64,000 nt of DNA from Acidobacteriota bacterium (GTDB taxonomy: Bacteria > Acidobacteriota > Terriglobia > Terriglobales > Acidobacteriaceae), in the NCBI GenBank assembly GCA_021780075.1, contig JAJXZL010000022.1, positions 91,236 to 155,235 of the forward strand, given 5' to 3'. Each line of letters begins with the position of its first letter. Position 1 is the stretch's first letter. The notes under the pieces were generated by a model, which was not told the DNA's origin, made no database searches, and was given only the letters and a program-made list of their open reading frames with translations. Shown here one piece after another: positions 44,733-54,826 of this stretch. The position numbers and the translations under genes are program-made.

Positions 44733-47447
44733 ATGGTGAAATCCATGCAAACAGTTGAACATTCGCGCGCAACCCGCCGGGCCGTGTTCGCGGCTGCGGG
44801 TCTGCTGCTGGGCGCAACCGCGGCACTTGCACAGACAGTGCCGGTAGTCACAGGCGATGCCCGTGTCGATAAGCTGCTCAACCAGATGACACTCCAGGAA
44901 AAGCTCACGTTGATTCACGGCACACACGAGGACCCTGCGGTATACCAGGGACAGGCGGGCTATCTCGGCGGGGTTCCGCGTCTTGGCATTCCTGGCCTGC
45001 GCTTTGCGGACGGGCCGCCGGGCGTACTCACGCGTCATCCCTCTGCGGGCGAGACGGCCACCATGGGCGTTGCTGCCACCTTCAGCACGAAGGATGCGGA
45101 AGATAACGGCGTCGTGATCGGAAGCGAAGACCGAGCTCTGGGCATCGACGTCTCGCTGCAACCCTTTGTGAACATCGACCGCGACCTTGAATTTGGCCGC
45201 GGCTACAACACCTTCGGCGAGGACCCGTTCCTGACCAGCCGGATTGGCGCGGCAGAAATCAAAGGCATTCAGTCTCAGCACGTCATGGCACAGGTAAAGC
45301 ATTACGTGGCCTACGACTCCAACAGTGGCAATATTTTCGTGGATGACCAGACGTTGCACGAGGTCTATGTAGCGCCGTTCGATGCGGCGGTCAAAGCCAA
45401 TGTCTCGTCTATTATGTGCTCTTACAACCGCGTGAATGGAACCTATGCCTGCGGTAATCCAGACACCCTGACCAAGATCCTGCGCGACCAGATCGGCTTC
45501 AAGGGCTTCGTTACTTCGGACTGGGGCGCGGTCCACGCCGTCACTTTCATCAATGCCGGCTTGGACATGGAAATGCCCGGCGAGCCCAAGCCCGGCGCAG
45601 CCTTTTCCATCCCTTCGTTCTTTGATTCACAGCCCGTTCCGCCTCCACTGCCAACGCGTGGTGGCGGCATGGGCGAAATGGGTGCAATGTTCGGCGGGCA
45701 TATTCCCGAGGAGCCTGCCCCGGAACGTCGCGGCATGGGCGACTTCGGCGTAAGGCTCGAACCGAAGAAGATGCCCGATGCGCTCAAGGATGGCACAGTA
45801 TCTGAAGCCGCCGTGACACGTGCCGCTGGCCGCGTGCTCTATGAGATCGTCCACTTTGGCTACATGGATGGCATGCAGAAGCACGACGTCACCAGACAGG
45901 ATTTCGACGCCAACGCCAGGATGATCGAGAAGACCGGCGAGGACGCCGCCGTGCTCCTAAAGAATGAAGGGGCCGTGCTGCCCCTGAAAGCCGCCGATCT
46001 TGACTCCGTCGTCCTCATCGGCCCCACCGCTGGTCAGGTGGACTCGATCGGCATCAACGGCGAGCGCTCTGTCGGTCTGCCTTGGCGGCAGGTCGGCCCG
46101 CTTGCCGCCATGAAGAAAATCTCCGGCGACTCGAACATACGCTATGCCGTGAACGACGACATGACCGGCACTACCGTGCCCGCCAGCGCACTGAGCCATG
46201 ACGGCAAGCCCGGCCTTGAACGCACCGGCTTAGGCGTGCCCCAGACCGACGCCCAACTCAACTTTACCGTCAATGGCGGCAATGCTCTGGCACCCAACTC
46301 CATTGTTACGTGGAAAGGCACACTGACCGTGCCGCACAACGGCAGCTACTGGCTCTATCTGCAGGCGCTCGGCACCAACGCCAACATGCTCCTCGACGGT
46401 AAGCCTCTGGCTCGAACAGGAGCCTTCCAGGGCGGCGTGCACGGCGACATTCTGCAGGCCAACCAGGATAACGCCATTCCCACGACCGACGGTCTCGACA
46501 ACGTACGACGCGCGGTGGATTTGACAGCTGGGCCTCACGCAATCCAAATCACAACCAGCCCTGACACATCCTGTGCGCCCGAGCAGGTGCGCCTCAACTG
46601 GTACACGCCGGAACAGCGCAAGGCCGACCATGACGCTGCCATCGCCGCCGCAAAGAACGCCAAGGTCGCTGTGGTCTTCTTGTGGACAAGACTCAGGCCT
46701 GTCTTCGGTCTGCCCGGAGAACAAAACAATCTCGTCGAGGAAGTGACAGCCGTCAATCCCAACACCGTCGTGGTACTCAACACCAGCCAGCCCGTGGCTC
46801 TGCCTTGGGTCAATAAGGTAAAGGCAGTCCTCGAAATGTGGTGGCCCGGCGACGAGGGTGGCTGGTCCACGGCCAACTTGTTGCTGGGCAAGACCAGTCC
46901 TGCAGGACGCCTGCCCGTTACCTGGGGCAAGCGCCTTGAAGACTATCCCGCAACCGATCCCAAGCACCCCGAACGTTCAGGCAAAGGTGTGGATGGCAAA
47001 ACAACATACAGTGAAGGCGTCAATGTGGGCTATCGCTGGTTCGATCACGAAAACATTGCCCCGCTCTTCGCTTTCGGCCACGGCCTCAGCTACACAACCT
47101 TTGACTACTCTGGCTTGAAGGTCGAGAAAGCCTCCGACGGCGGCATCGACGTCAGCGTCAACATCAAAAACACCGGCAGCGTTGCAAGCGACGAGGTTCC
47201 ACAGGTCTATCTCGGCGCGCCCAGCGAGATTCCCGCCGGAGTGCAGTTCCCGGTGCGGGCACTGGTTGCCTTTGACCGCGTTCACATCCTCGCAGGTGAA
47301 TCGAAAACCGTGACCTTGCACGTTGAGCCGCGCCAGCTGCAGTATTGGTCCACGGCTGAGACGAAGTGGATCACCCCCAGCGGCAAACGCACCGTCAGTG
47401 TAGGCGCATCATCGCGAGATCTGCGCTTGAACGAGACCATCGACTGA
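44733..47447 (+). CDS. Glycoside hydrolase family 3 beta-glucosidase with PA14 domain
   Basis: 904 aa secreted enzyme; signal peptide residues 1-34 (RRAVFAAAGLLLGATAALAQ). The GH3 N-terminal barrel has KHY (about 189-191) and nucleophile Asp263 in VTSDWGAVHA. The GH3 C-terminal domain is interrupted by a PA14-like insert (about 500-610, GKLTVPHNGSYWLYLQA-like). A fibronectin-III-like end follows (DEVPQVYLGAPSEIP). The PA14 insert is known to shape substrate range in beta-glucosidases. It is preceded by GTAGGGGGTA and followed by a terminator. Confidence 0.94.
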   Translation: MVKSMQTVEHSRATRRAVFAAAGLLLGATAALAQTVPVVTGDARVDKLLNQMTLQEKLTLIHGTHEDPAVYQGQAGYLGGVPRLGIPGLRFADGPPGVLTRHPSAGETATMGVAATFSTKDAEDNGVVIGSEDRALGIDVSLQPFVNIDRDLEFGRGYNTFGEDPFLTSRIGAAEIKGIQSQHVMAQVKHYVAYDSNSGNIFVDDQTLHEVYVAPFDAAVKANVSSIMCSYNRVNGTYACGNPDTLTKILRDQIGFKGFVTSDWGAVHAVTFINAGLDMEMPGEPKPGAAFSIPSFFDSQPVPPPLPTRGGGMGEMGAMFGGHIPEEPAPERRGMGDFGVRLEPKKMPDALKDGTVSEAAVTRAAGRVLYEIVHFGYMDGMQKHDVTRQDFDANARMIEKTGEDAAVLLKNEGAVLPLKAADLDSVVLIGPTAGQVDSIGINGERSVGLPWRQVGPLAAMKKISGDSNIRYAVNDDMTGTTVPASALSHDGKPGLERTGLGVPQTDAQLNFTVNGGNALAPNSIVTWKGTLTVPHNGSYWLYLQALGTNANMLLDGKPLARTGAFQGGVHGDILQANQDNAIPTTDGLDNVRRAVDLTAGPHAIQITTSPDTSCAPEQVRLNWYTPEQRKADHDAAIAAAKNAKVAVVFLWTRLRPVFGLPGEQNNLVEEVTAVNPNTVVVLNTSQPVALPWVNKVKAVLEMWWPGDEGGWSTANLLLGKTSPAGRLPVTWGKRLEDYPATDPKHPERSGKGVDGKTTYSEGVNVGYRWFDHENIAPLFAFGHGLSYTTFDYSGLKVEKASDGGIDVSVNIKNTGSVASDEVPQVYLGAPSEIPAGVQFPVRALVAFDRVHILAGESKTVTLHVEPRQLQYWSTAETKWITPSGKRTVSVGASSRDLRLNETID

Positions 47448-47467
47448 AAGCACCGCTGAAAAACAGC

Positions 47468-47498
47468 AATGCCGGAGCTTCGGCTCCGGCATTATTTT
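47468..47498 (+). terminator. Intrinsic terminator of the GH3 gene
   Basis: An 11-bp perfect stem AATGCCGGAGC/GCTCCGGCATT with a TTCG tetraloop (47468-47493) is followed by ATTTT. It lies 20 bases after the stop, and can also serve the converging rhaT gene. Confidence 0.9.
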
Positions 47499-47520
47499 GC
47501 CCGCGACACTTCATTGCCTG

Positions 47521-48552
47521 CTACTGCGCCATCCCCAGCCCCACCAGATTCGCAGCTGCAATAATCACCAGCATCCCCGCCCACAGCAACCGCAGGGGCT
47601 TGCCATGCGCCTCAGACCACTCGCCCAGCGCCAGTCCCACCAGTGCCCCGCACAAAACGTAGATGCTCATGTGCAGCATCCAATTCACATACGAAAGTTG
47701 TTGGGGTATGTTGGCCGCTCCCCATGCGTAAAAGAAGAACTGGAAATACCACATGGTGCCGCCCGTCGCTGCCAGCACAGCATTTCTCATCAGCACAAGT
47801 CGTGGCTGCTGCAGATCTGCGCGCAGCGAAAGCCGCTTGACCGAGGCCAACCGAATAAAGCAGTAGCTCATGTTGACGATCGCTCCGCCCCCCATAATGA
47901 AGACGTAGCTTGGAAGAGCCGCATACAAGGGGTCAACGCCCAGGTGCAGCGCCGCTGCCTCCATCGGCTTGGCCGCGTCGATGGCGAACGACATACCCGA
48001 AGAGAAGATGCCGCACATCACCGCCAGCAGCAGACCCAATGACAAATTGAATTCCTGAATCTCTCCCTGCAACTGTTTCTCTTTTTGATGCCCGGCATAG
48101 GAAACAGTCGCCACGCCAATCAGCGCCACCAGCACGCCCGCCACCGTCAGCAGGCCGCCCCGCGTGGTGAAGAGCAGCGCGCCCTGCCCATGCATCAGCG
48201 GCGGCACTAGCGTGCCCACGATGAGCGTGACGCCAATCGCTACGCCAATGCCCAGTGACATGCCAAGGTGGCGCATCGTCAGGCCATAACTCACGTTGCC
48301 CACGCCCCACATCGCTCCGAACAGGACCACCTTCAGCAGCAGGTGCGGCCCCATCGACGCATAGAAGCCATAAAAATCGGGCAGCAGGAACAGGCTTACG
48401 CTGATCGGTAGCAGTATCCACGAGAAAATGCCAGCCAGCGCCCATGTCGTCTCCCATGACCACTTCTTTACTTTCTCAATGGGCGCATAGAACGATGCGG
48501 CCATACCCGCACCAATCACATGCCATCCGATTCCTGCAATGACTGACGTCAT
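47521..48552 (-). CDS. rhaT: L-rhamnose/proton symporter RhaT-like
   Basis: 343 aa, the family length (E. coli 344), with about ten hydrophobic helices. Family segments are recognisable: [28 protein letters not shown] near the N-terminus, [23 protein letters not shown], and [25 protein letters not shown]. The ATG at 48552 starts exactly where the family begins. By family knowledge it imports L-rhamnose with H+. No rhamnose catabolic genes are adjacent, so the sugar is inferred. Confidence 0.9.
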   Translation of the reverse strand: MTSVIAGIGWHVIGAGMAASFYAPIEKVKKWSWETTWALAGIFSWILLPISVSLFLLPDFYGFYASMGPHLLLKVVLFGAMWGVGNVSYGLTMRHLGMSLGIGVAIGVTLIVGTLVPPLMHGQGALLFTTRGGLLTVAGVLVALIGVATVSYAGHQKEKQLQGEIQEFNLSLGLLLAVMCGIFSSGMSFAIDAAKPMEAAALHLGVDPLYAALPSYVFIMGGGAIVNMSYCFIRLASVKRLSLRADLQQPRLVLMRNAVLAATGGTMWYFQFFFYAWGAANIPQQLSYVNWMLHMSIYVLCGALVGLALGEWSEAHGKPLRLLWAGMLVIIAAANLVGLGMAQ

Positions 48553-48939
48553 TCCTACTCCTCTTCTCTGGCCATTTTGCGCACACACATCGCGCTAGAC
48601 ATTCCTCACCCAGCCCTGAAGACTCAATTCAGATATTCTTCAGCTGCTGAATACCGTCCAATTATTTGAGTTCCGCCGCGAATGTATAACTTCCTGCTTC
48701 CAGTCGAAGCCGCCCTTTCCATCACGATTGCTGTCCTAGCTGACTTGCTCTGCGCCAGAGGCATGCGATCCACCCTGTATCTCGCTGCTTCTCCGCGCAC
48801 CACTTTTCTCAAATGAAAAATTTTCTTTAAAGAACTTAATGGATCTGCCCCCGCCTTTGTCAAAGGTAAAGTCGCCGATCCGTTGCGGGCATCTGGCAGG
48901 TACATCCCCCCCGGCACCTGAGGCCGTTACACTTGCTCC
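48553..48939. other. Intergenic between divergent rhaT and rdgB
   Basis: 387 bases with no supportable gene. A 13-bp palindrome TTCAGC-T-GCTGAA (48639-48651) about 90 bases upstream of rhaT could be an operator; T/A-rich stretches near 48815-48840 could hold a promoter. Nothing else was recognised. Confidence 0.45.
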
Positions 48940-49563
48940 ATGGCCCAACGCCTCTACGCAGCCACCACCAGCCATGGCAAGCTGCGGGACTTTCGCACCG
49001 CTGCTCTCGCGCATTCGTTAGTCATCCAACCGCTACCTGGCCTGCGGTCAATCCCCGCCCCGCAAGAGAACGGTGCCACCTTTGCCGCGAACGCCACGCT
49101 CAAGGCTGTGTACTACTCCCCCTTTGCCCCCGGCGAACTGGTCATGGCCGATGACTCCGGCTTAGAAGTGGATGCCCTGGATGGTGCCCCTGGAGTCCGT
49201 TCGGCGCGCTTCGCCGCGGATGCCGGACTCGTGGACTCGCCCGACGCCAACGACAACACCGACGTGTGGAACAACTTGATACTGCTGCAGCGGCTCGCCG
49301 GAGTTCCACTGGCCCGGCGCACAGCCCGCTACCACTGCGTTCTAGTCGTCGCCCAAGACGGCGTGCCACTCCAATCCGCTGATGGCTCAGTCGAGGGCCT
49401 CATCCTGGAATCTCCTCGAGGCACCGGCGGATTTGGCTACGATCCTCTCTTTTATCTGCCGGAGCTAAACCTGACCATGGCCGAACTTGATCTGGAAACG
49501 AAGCTCTCGCTCAGTCATCGCGGGCGCGCGCTTGCGGCTCTTCTGCGCCTGTTGGGACTCTGA
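48940..49563 (+). CDS. rdgB: XTP/dITP diphosphatase (RdgB/HAM1 family)
   Basis: 207 aa. It sanitises the nucleotide pool by hydrolysing dITP/XTP to monophosphates. Conserved elements are ATFAANATLKA, VMADDSGLEVDALDGAPGVRSAR, GFGYDPLFYLP and LSLSHRGRAL. The N-terminus AATTSHGKLRDFR is slightly divergent from the usual ATxNxGKxxEF. It is a single gene upstream of sdhCAB. Confidence 0.95.
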   Translation: MAQRLYAATTSHGKLRDFRTAALAHSLVIQPLPGLRSIPAPQENGATFAANATLKAVYYSPFAPGELVMADDSGLEVDALDGAPGVRSARFAADAGLVDSPDANDNTDVWNNLILLQRLAGVPLARRTARYHCVLVVAQDGVPLQSADGSVEGLILESPRGTGGFGYDPLFYLPELNLTMAELDLETKLSLSHRGRALAALLRLLGL

Positions 49564-49607
49564 GTTCAACAGTTATTGACCCCGTCGCAAAACTAAAGGC
49601 CCGTGCC

Positions 49608-49637
49608 TTGACGGTCCTGATAGCTAAATCCAATAAT
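49608..49637 (+). promoter_or_regulatory. Possible sigma-70-type promoter for sdhCAB
   Basis: TTGACG (49608-49613) and AATAAT (49632-49637), 18 bases apart, lie 84 bases upstream of the sdhC ATG. The -10 is imperfect. Confidence 0.4.
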
Positions 49638-49720
49638 GCAAGTGTAACTATACGCAATTTTTTCTTCGCTCTACGCGAAAACAGCCTCGAACTACAGCCT
49701 TCTGAGGAGCCAAAACTCGC

Positions 49721-50488
49721 ATGGCCACTGCTCAACATCCTTCCGCGCCCACGCTTCGTCCGGGTGTTCAGCCGCTGCGCGCCGGCCAGGGAACATCTTT
49801 CCTATGGCGGAAGCTGCATTCGCTGCTCGGGATTATTCCCATCGGCGCTTTTTTGCTGGAACACCTGCTCTCAAACTTCGAAGCTCTCAAGGGACCTGCC
49901 GCTTATGGGGCCCAGGTCAGATTCCTGAATAGCCTGCCTATGGTGCGCATCCTGGAGTGGGTCTTCATCTTCTTGCCCATCCTTTATCACGGACTCTATG
50001 GGGTCTACATCTGGGTGCGGGGCAATTCCAATATTGTCTATTATCCTTGGGCGGGCAATTGGATGTACACCGCGCAGCGCTACACAGGCCTGATTGCGAT
50101 CCTGTACATCGGCCAGCATGTGCTTCGCCAGCGATTCATGGGCATCAGCCTGCCTGAGAATCCCGGAGCAGCTTTTGCCAAGGTGCAGCACGAACTGGCC
50201 AATCCCTGGATGCTTGCCGTCTATGTGATTGCGATGATCGCCATCTGCTGGCACTTCGCGTACGGAATCTGGCTCTTCGCAGCCAAATGGGGCATCATAC
50301 CCGGCGTCAAAGCTCGCAAGCGCTTTGGCTTTGTATGCGCGGCCCTTGGCCTGGCTCTTGCCATCATGGGCCTCGTTAGCATGTGGGCCTTCATCAGCCC
50401 GCGCTACAAGAACACGCCCGACATTGTGCCGCTCACAACCACTCAATTACACATTCAAAACGCGCAACCTGCGTATACGCTGCTTTAG
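49721..50488 (+). CDS. sdhC: Succinate dehydrogenase cytochrome b558 subunit
   Basis: 255 aa membrane anchor of the single-subunit, five-helix (diheme b) type found in Bacillus-like enzymes. Helices start near FLWRKLHSLLGIIPIGAFLLEHLLSN. His residues suited to heme b binding lie in helices (LHSLLG, LEHLLSN, LYHGLYG, YIGQHVL, CWHFAYG). It anchors SdhA/SdhB and reacts with quinone. No separate sdhD is present, consistent with this class. SdhA follows after 164 bases. Confidence 0.93.
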   Translation: MATAQHPSAPTLRPGVQPLRAGQGTSFLWRKLHSLLGIIPIGAFLLEHLLSNFEALKGPAAYGAQVRFLNSLPMVRILEWVFIFLPILYHGLYGVYIWVRGNSNIVYYPWAGNWMYTAQRYTGLIAILYIGQHVLRQRFMGISLPENPGAAFAKVQHELANPWMLAVYVIAMIAICWHFAYGIWLFAAKWGIIPGVKARKRFGFVCAALGLALAIMGLVSMWAFISPRYKNTPDIVPLTTTQLHIQNAQPAYTLL

Positions 50489-50652
50489 GCAGACAGGACT
50501 TCTATGGCTGCCACCTGTACAACCGGTGCTCTGCTCGCCTGGAAAGCTCTCCAGGAGTTCGTTCCGCAGTTGCTACTGACATGGCAGCCTTTACGCATGC
50601 GCACAGAGCAACAGGCAGTTGCTCAGGTTTGAAGGAAAGGATTCAATAGACA

Positions 50653-52431
50653 ATGGCAGCACCAAGAATCATTGTGGTTGGGGGAGGCCTGGCAGGTCTG
50701 GCGGCGGTCATCAAGATCGCTGAGGCTGGCGGCTCCGTTGACCTGTTCTCTATCGTTCCAGTCAAGCGTTCTCACTCGGTCTGCGCCCAGGGTGGCATCA
50801 ACGCAGCCAAAAACCTGAAGGGCGAAGGAGACACCACCGACAAGCACTTCGACGACACCATTTACGGCGGTGACTTCCTGGCCAACCAGACCCCTGTGAA
50901 AGCCATGTGCGAGGCAGCTCCAGGCATCATCGACCTGCTCGATCGCATGGGCGTGCCCTTTAATCGCACCCCGGAGGGACTGCTCGACTTCCGTCGGTTT
51001 GGCGGTACGCTCTACAACCGCACAGCGTTTGCCGGAGCGACCACCGGGCAGCAGTTGCTCTATGCTCTCGACGAGCAGGTTCGCCGTTACGAGTCCGAAG
51101 GCAAGGTCAAGAAGTACGAAGGCTGGGAGTTCCTCTCCGCCGTCATCGATTCAAAAGGCCAGGCGCGAGGAATTACGGCACTCGACCTTCGCACCATGGA
51201 ACTGCGCTCCTTCCCCGCCGGCGCCATCATTCTGGCCACCGGTGGAATCGGCGCCATCTTTGGCAAGAGCACCAACTCCGTGGTCTGCACCGGTTCTGCG
51301 CAGTCAGCAGTCTTTCAGCAGGGCGTGTACTACGCCAATGGCGAATTCATCCAGGTGCACCCGACGGCCATCCCCGGTGAAGACAAGCTGCGCCTCATGT
51401 CCGAGTCGGCCCGCGGTGAAGGCGGTCGCGTTTGGGTGCCGCGCACGCAAGGCGACAAGCGCCTAGCCCGCCAGATTCCCGAGGCTGAGCGCTTCTACTT
51501 CCTCGAGGAATGGTACCCAAAGTACGGCAACCTCGTGCCCCGCGACATTGCCACGCGCGCCATTCATAAGGTGGTCTACCAGAATGGACTCGGTATCGAT
51601 GGCCAGCCCATGGTCTACCTCGACCTCACGCACATTGACCGCGCCACACTCAACCGCAAACTTGAAGGCATTCTCGATATCTATGAGAAATTCGTCGGCG
51701 AAGACCCGCGCGACGTGCCCATGAAGATATTCCCGGGCATGCACTACACCATGGGCGGCTTGTGGGTAGACGTCAATCAGATGACAAACATTCCCGGCAT
51801 CTTTGCCGCCGGCGAGTGCGAATACCAGTACCACGGCGCCAACCGTCTGGGCGCGAATTCGCTGGTTAGCTGCATCTTTGGCGGCTTCCGTTCCGGTCCG
51901 ATCGCGCTCGAATACGCTAGAAACCTCCCCGCCGCAGAAGGTGATGGCGGCGCCGCTGCCGAATTGGCCCGCCAGGCCGAGATCAACGGCAAACTGCTCA
52001 AAAACGAGGGCACCGAGAATCCCTTCAAGCTGTGGCGCGAGCTGGGTCAAACCATGACCGAGCACGTCACCGTCATACGCTTCAACAAGGGCATCAAGCA
52101 GGCCGACGAGACGATCGTAGAACTGCTCGACCGCTATAAGAAGGTGAACCTCAGCGACCGTAGCCAGTGGGCAAACACCAGCTTCGCCTTTGCCCGCCAG
52201 TTGAAGAACATGCTGGAACTCTCTCGCGTTGTCGCGCAGGGGGCGCTCCTGCGCGATGAATCCCGTGGGGCACATTACAAGCCGGACTTTCCGGACCGCA
52301 ATGACGAGAAGTTCCTCAAGACGACCAAAGCCAGCTTTACCGGTGATGCGGCTGGCCCGCGCTTTGAGTATGAAGACGTCGATATCCAGTACATCAAGCC
52401 GCGCCCGCGCCGTTACGACGTGGCCAAGTAG
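50653..52431 (+). CDS. sdhA: Succinate dehydrogenase flavoprotein subunit
   Basis: 592 aa. The FAD dinucleotide fold is VVGGGLAGLAAVIKIAEAGG. The covalent flavin histidine is His41 in RSHSVCAQGGINAA. The catalytic region has SESARGEGGRVWVPRTQ, GMHYTMGGLWVD and HGANRLGANSLVSCIFGG. It oxidises succinate (or reduces fumarate) on the cytoplasmic face and hands electrons to SdhB. It is 17 bases upstream of sdhB. Confidence 0.97.
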   Translation: MAAPRIIVVGGGLAGLAAVIKIAEAGGSVDLFSIVPVKRSHSVCAQGGINAAKNLKGEGDTTDKHFDDTIYGGDFLANQTPVKAMCEAAPGIIDLLDRMGVPFNRTPEGLLDFRRFGGTLYNRTAFAGATTGQQLLYALDEQVRRYESEGKVKKYEGWEFLSAVIDSKGQARGITALDLRTMELRSFPAGAIILATGGIGAIFGKSTNSVVCTGSAQSAVFQQGVYYANGEFIQVHPTAIPGEDKLRLMSESARGEGGRVWVPRTQGDKRLARQIPEAERFYFLEEWYPKYGNLVPRDIATRAIHKVVYQNGLGIDGQPMVYLDLTHIDRATLNRKLEGILDIYEKFVGEDPRDVPMKIFPGMHYTMGGLWVDVNQMTNIPGIFAAGECEYQYHGANRLGANSLVSCIFGGFRSGPIALEYARNLPAAEGDGGAAAELARQAEINGKLLKNEGTENPFKLWRELGQTMTEHVTVIRFNKGIKQADETIVELLDRYKKVNLSDRSQWANTSFAFARQLKNMLELSRVVAQGALLRDESRGAHYKPDFPDRNDEKFLKTTKASFTGDAAGPRFEYEDVDIQYIKPRPRRYDVAK

Positions 52432-52448
52432 GCAAGGGAGACTGACTC

Positions 52449-53198
52449 ATGGCATCAAAGACTGTACAACTTGAAATCAAGCGCCAAGCCAGCCCCGACG
52501 CACCCGCCGTCTGGGAGAAGTTTGAACTCGAGTGGCGCCCAGGCATGAATGTGACCAGCTCGTTGATGGAGATCGCTGCCAACCCTGTGACCGCGGATGG
52601 CCATGCCACTACACCCATCACATACGACTCCAACTGTCTTGAAGAGATCTGCGGCTCCTGCGCTATGCGTATTAACGGCAAGGCGCGCATGGCCTGTTCC
52701 GCCCTCGTGGACAATTTGGAGCAGCCCATCCGTATAGAGCCGCTCAGCAAATTCCCACTTGTGCGTGACTTGCAGGTTGACCGCGCCGTCCTCTTCGAAA
52801 ACCTCAAGGCTGTCAAGGCTTGGGTTCCGGTCGATGGCACCTACGATCTCGGCTCGGGCCCGCGCGTCTTTCCGCAACAGCAGGAAGTCAACTATCCGCT
52901 CTCAAACTGCATCTCCTGCACCTGCTGCATGGAGGTATGTCCGCAGTTCAATGAGGAGACGGGCTTTGTTGGCGCAGCCACCATAGCGCAGGTTAAACTT
53001 TTCAACAATCACCCCACCGGCAAGGTGTTCAAGGAAGAGCGTCTCCGCGCTTTGGCTGGCGATGGCGGTATTCAAGAGTGCGGCTTCGCGCAAAACTGCG
53101 TCGAAGTCTGCCCCAAAAAGCTCCCGCTCACGAATGCCATCTCCGACGTAAGCCGCGATGTCCTCATCCAGAAGGCCAAGGACTTTCTGCGCAGCTGA
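52449..53198 (+). CDS. sdhB: Succinate dehydrogenase iron-sulfur subunit
   Basis: 249 aa. The [2Fe-2S] domain cysteines are in CLEEICGSCAMRING and further at MAC. The C-terminal ferredoxin-like domain has CISCTCCMEVCP and CGFAQNCVEVCP for the remaining clusters. It links SdhA to the cytochrome b subunit. It is the last gene of sdhCAB and is followed by a strong hairpin. Confidence 0.97.
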   Translation: MASKTVQLEIKRQASPDAPAVWEKFELEWRPGMNVTSSLMEIAANPVTADGHATTPITYDSNCLEEICGSCAMRINGKARMACSALVDNLEQPIRIEPLSKFPLVRDLQVDRAVLFENLKAVKAWVPVDGTYDLGSGPRVFPQQQEVNYPLSNCISCTCCMEVCPQFNEETGFVGAATIAQVKLFNNHPTGKVFKEERLRALAGDGGIQECGFAQNCVEVCPKKLPLTNAISDVSRDVLIQKAKDFLRS

Positions 53199-53215
53199 TT
53201 AAGTACGGAACAAAG

Positions 53216-53249
53216 AAGCCCCGGTTCTTGGATGAGAGCCGGGGCTTTT
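53216..53249. terminator. Terminator between sdhB and nuoN
   Basis: AAGCCCCGG (53216-53224) pairs with CCGGGGCTT (53239-53247), with extra pairing inside the loop, and is followed by TT. It lies 17 bases after the sdhB stop and 32 bases beyond the nuoN stop, so it can serve both converging operons. Confidence 0.85.
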
Positions 53250-53281
53250 CCTTCTGGGATTTTCGTACAGCGGTTGGCAGG

Positions 53282-54826
53282 CTATAGGCCCGGATAGAAA
53301 CCCGCAATCCAACCCTGTAGCAGCGCAGGAAAGCAACCCAGCAGCACCGCACCCGTCGCAACCAGCAACAGCACAGCCAGCGTGACCGGATGCACGGCAA
53401 TCGGCGTGTCATCCACCGCGGACATCACGTAGGCCCGCTTGAGCACCTGCAAGTAGTAGTAGAGCGACACTGCGCTCATGCCTACCGCCAGCACCACCAG
53501 CCCAAGCCCAGCCCCTGTTGGATACACCTGCAGTACCGCGGCAAACAGATTGAACTTCGCCCAGAAGCCCACCAGCGGCGGAATCCCTGCCAGCGACAGG
53601 AACAGCACCAGCAGAACCACCGCAAGCAGCGGATTACGCTTGTGCAGGCCCAGAAAAGCATCCAGCCGGTCACTACCAGTTGCCCGCTCCACCACGCCCA
53701 CTACGCCGAACGCGCCAACCGTCGTCAAGCCGTAGGTGAGCACGTAGTAGAGAATCGCCTCCGCGCTCCTGGGTGTATACGAGAAGTATGCAAGCCCCAG
53801 CAGCATATAGCCGGCATGCGCAATCGCAGAGTAAGCAAGCAGTCGGCGCACACTCACCTGCGCCAGCGCTGCCAGGTTGCCCAGCACCATTGACGCCACG
53901 GGAAGCACGGCTAGAATCATCGACCACGAAACCGCAAACCCCAGATAGTTCTGCGTTGCCACGGCGCCTGAGTGTACTTCGAAGGTCACCATCGCATTCA
54001 AGCCACCAAAGACATGCATCGCAGCCGTGCTTATCGAAATGAGCAGCGCAAAGCTTGCCACCTTCGACACAGACGCAATAAACGCTGCCGCTGGCGCGGG
54101 AGCGCCCTCATAAGTGTCAGGTGCCCACAGATGGAACGGAACCGCAGCAACTTTGAAACCCAGCCCCGCCGCGATCATGACCAGCGACACATAAAGCAGC
54201 GGCGCCGCGCGAAATGCGTTCCACTCATACATTGCCAGCATGATCTGGTGCAGGTTCGTCGAACCCGCAATGCCGTAGAGATAGCTGAATCCAAACAGCA
54301 GGAACGCTGCCGACATGCCGCCAAAAAGGTAATACTTCATCGCTGCCTCGGCGCTCCTGCCAGACTTCTTCGCGAACGCCGTCAGGATGTAGAGCCCCAG
54401 GCTCAGCAATTCCAGCCCGATGAAGATCACGAGCAGATCCTGCGCAGCAGAAATAAGCAATCCGCCCGCAGCCGCCATCAGCACCACAGCAACATACTCG
54501 CCTACGTGCCGCGTAAAAGTTGAATCGGCCAGCAGCAGCAACGTCAGAGCCGTCAGCAGAAGAATTCCAATTTGCGCAACGGCAGACGACCCGCCAGATG
54601 CCAGAAGTAGCTCTCCCGTGCCGGAATAGACAAAGCCCAGTCCTTGAAACGGAAGCATCCAGAGCGCTGCGGCACAGCCCGCGACGCCTAACAGTGCCGC
54701 CACTGCTACGCGCAGGTTGAGCGCAGCCTTGCGCAGAAAGCCAAGGTCCACCACTAGCACGACCAGTGCCGCGATTTCCAGCGCTGTCTCCGGCAAGGTT
54801 GCGCGAAAGAGATCTGCGAAGTTCAT
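53282..54826 (-). CDS. nuoN: NADH-quinone oxidoreductase-type subunit N
   Basis: 514 aa antiporter-like membrane subunit, the one nearest the peripheral arm in known structures. Family segments are FIGLELLSLGLYILTAFAKK (helix 5 Glu), KVAAVPFHLWAPDTYEGAPAPAAAF (helix 7 Lys and WAPD-type motif) and GNLAALAQVSVRRLLAYSAIAHAGYML. It is the last gene of the operon. Its ATG overlaps the NuoM2 stop as ATGA. Confidence 0.96.
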   Translation of the reverse strand: MNFADLFRATLPETALEIAALVVLVVDLGFLRKAALNLRVAVAALLGVAGCAAALWMLPFQGLGFVYSGTGELLLASGGSSAVAQIGILLLTALTLLLLADSTFTRHVGEYVAVVLMAAAGGLLISAAQDLLVIFIGLELLSLGLYILTAFAKKSGRSAEAAMKYYLFGGMSAAFLLFGFSYLYGIAGSTNLHQIMLAMYEWNAFRAAPLLYVSLVMIAAGLGFKVAAVPFHLWAPDTYEGAPAPAAAFIASVSKVASFALLISISTAAMHVFGGLNAMVTFEVHSGAVATQNYLGFAVSWSMILAVLPVASMVLGNLAALAQVSVRRLLAYSAIAHAGYMLLGLAYFSYTPRSAEAILYYVLTYGLTTVGAFGVVGVVERATGSDRLDAFLGLHKRNPLLAVVLLVLFLSLAGIPPLVGFWAKFNLFAAVLQVYPTGAGLGLVVLAVGMSAVSLYYYLQVLKRAYVMSAVDDTPIAVHPVTLAVLLLVATGAVLLGCFPALLQGWIAGFYPGL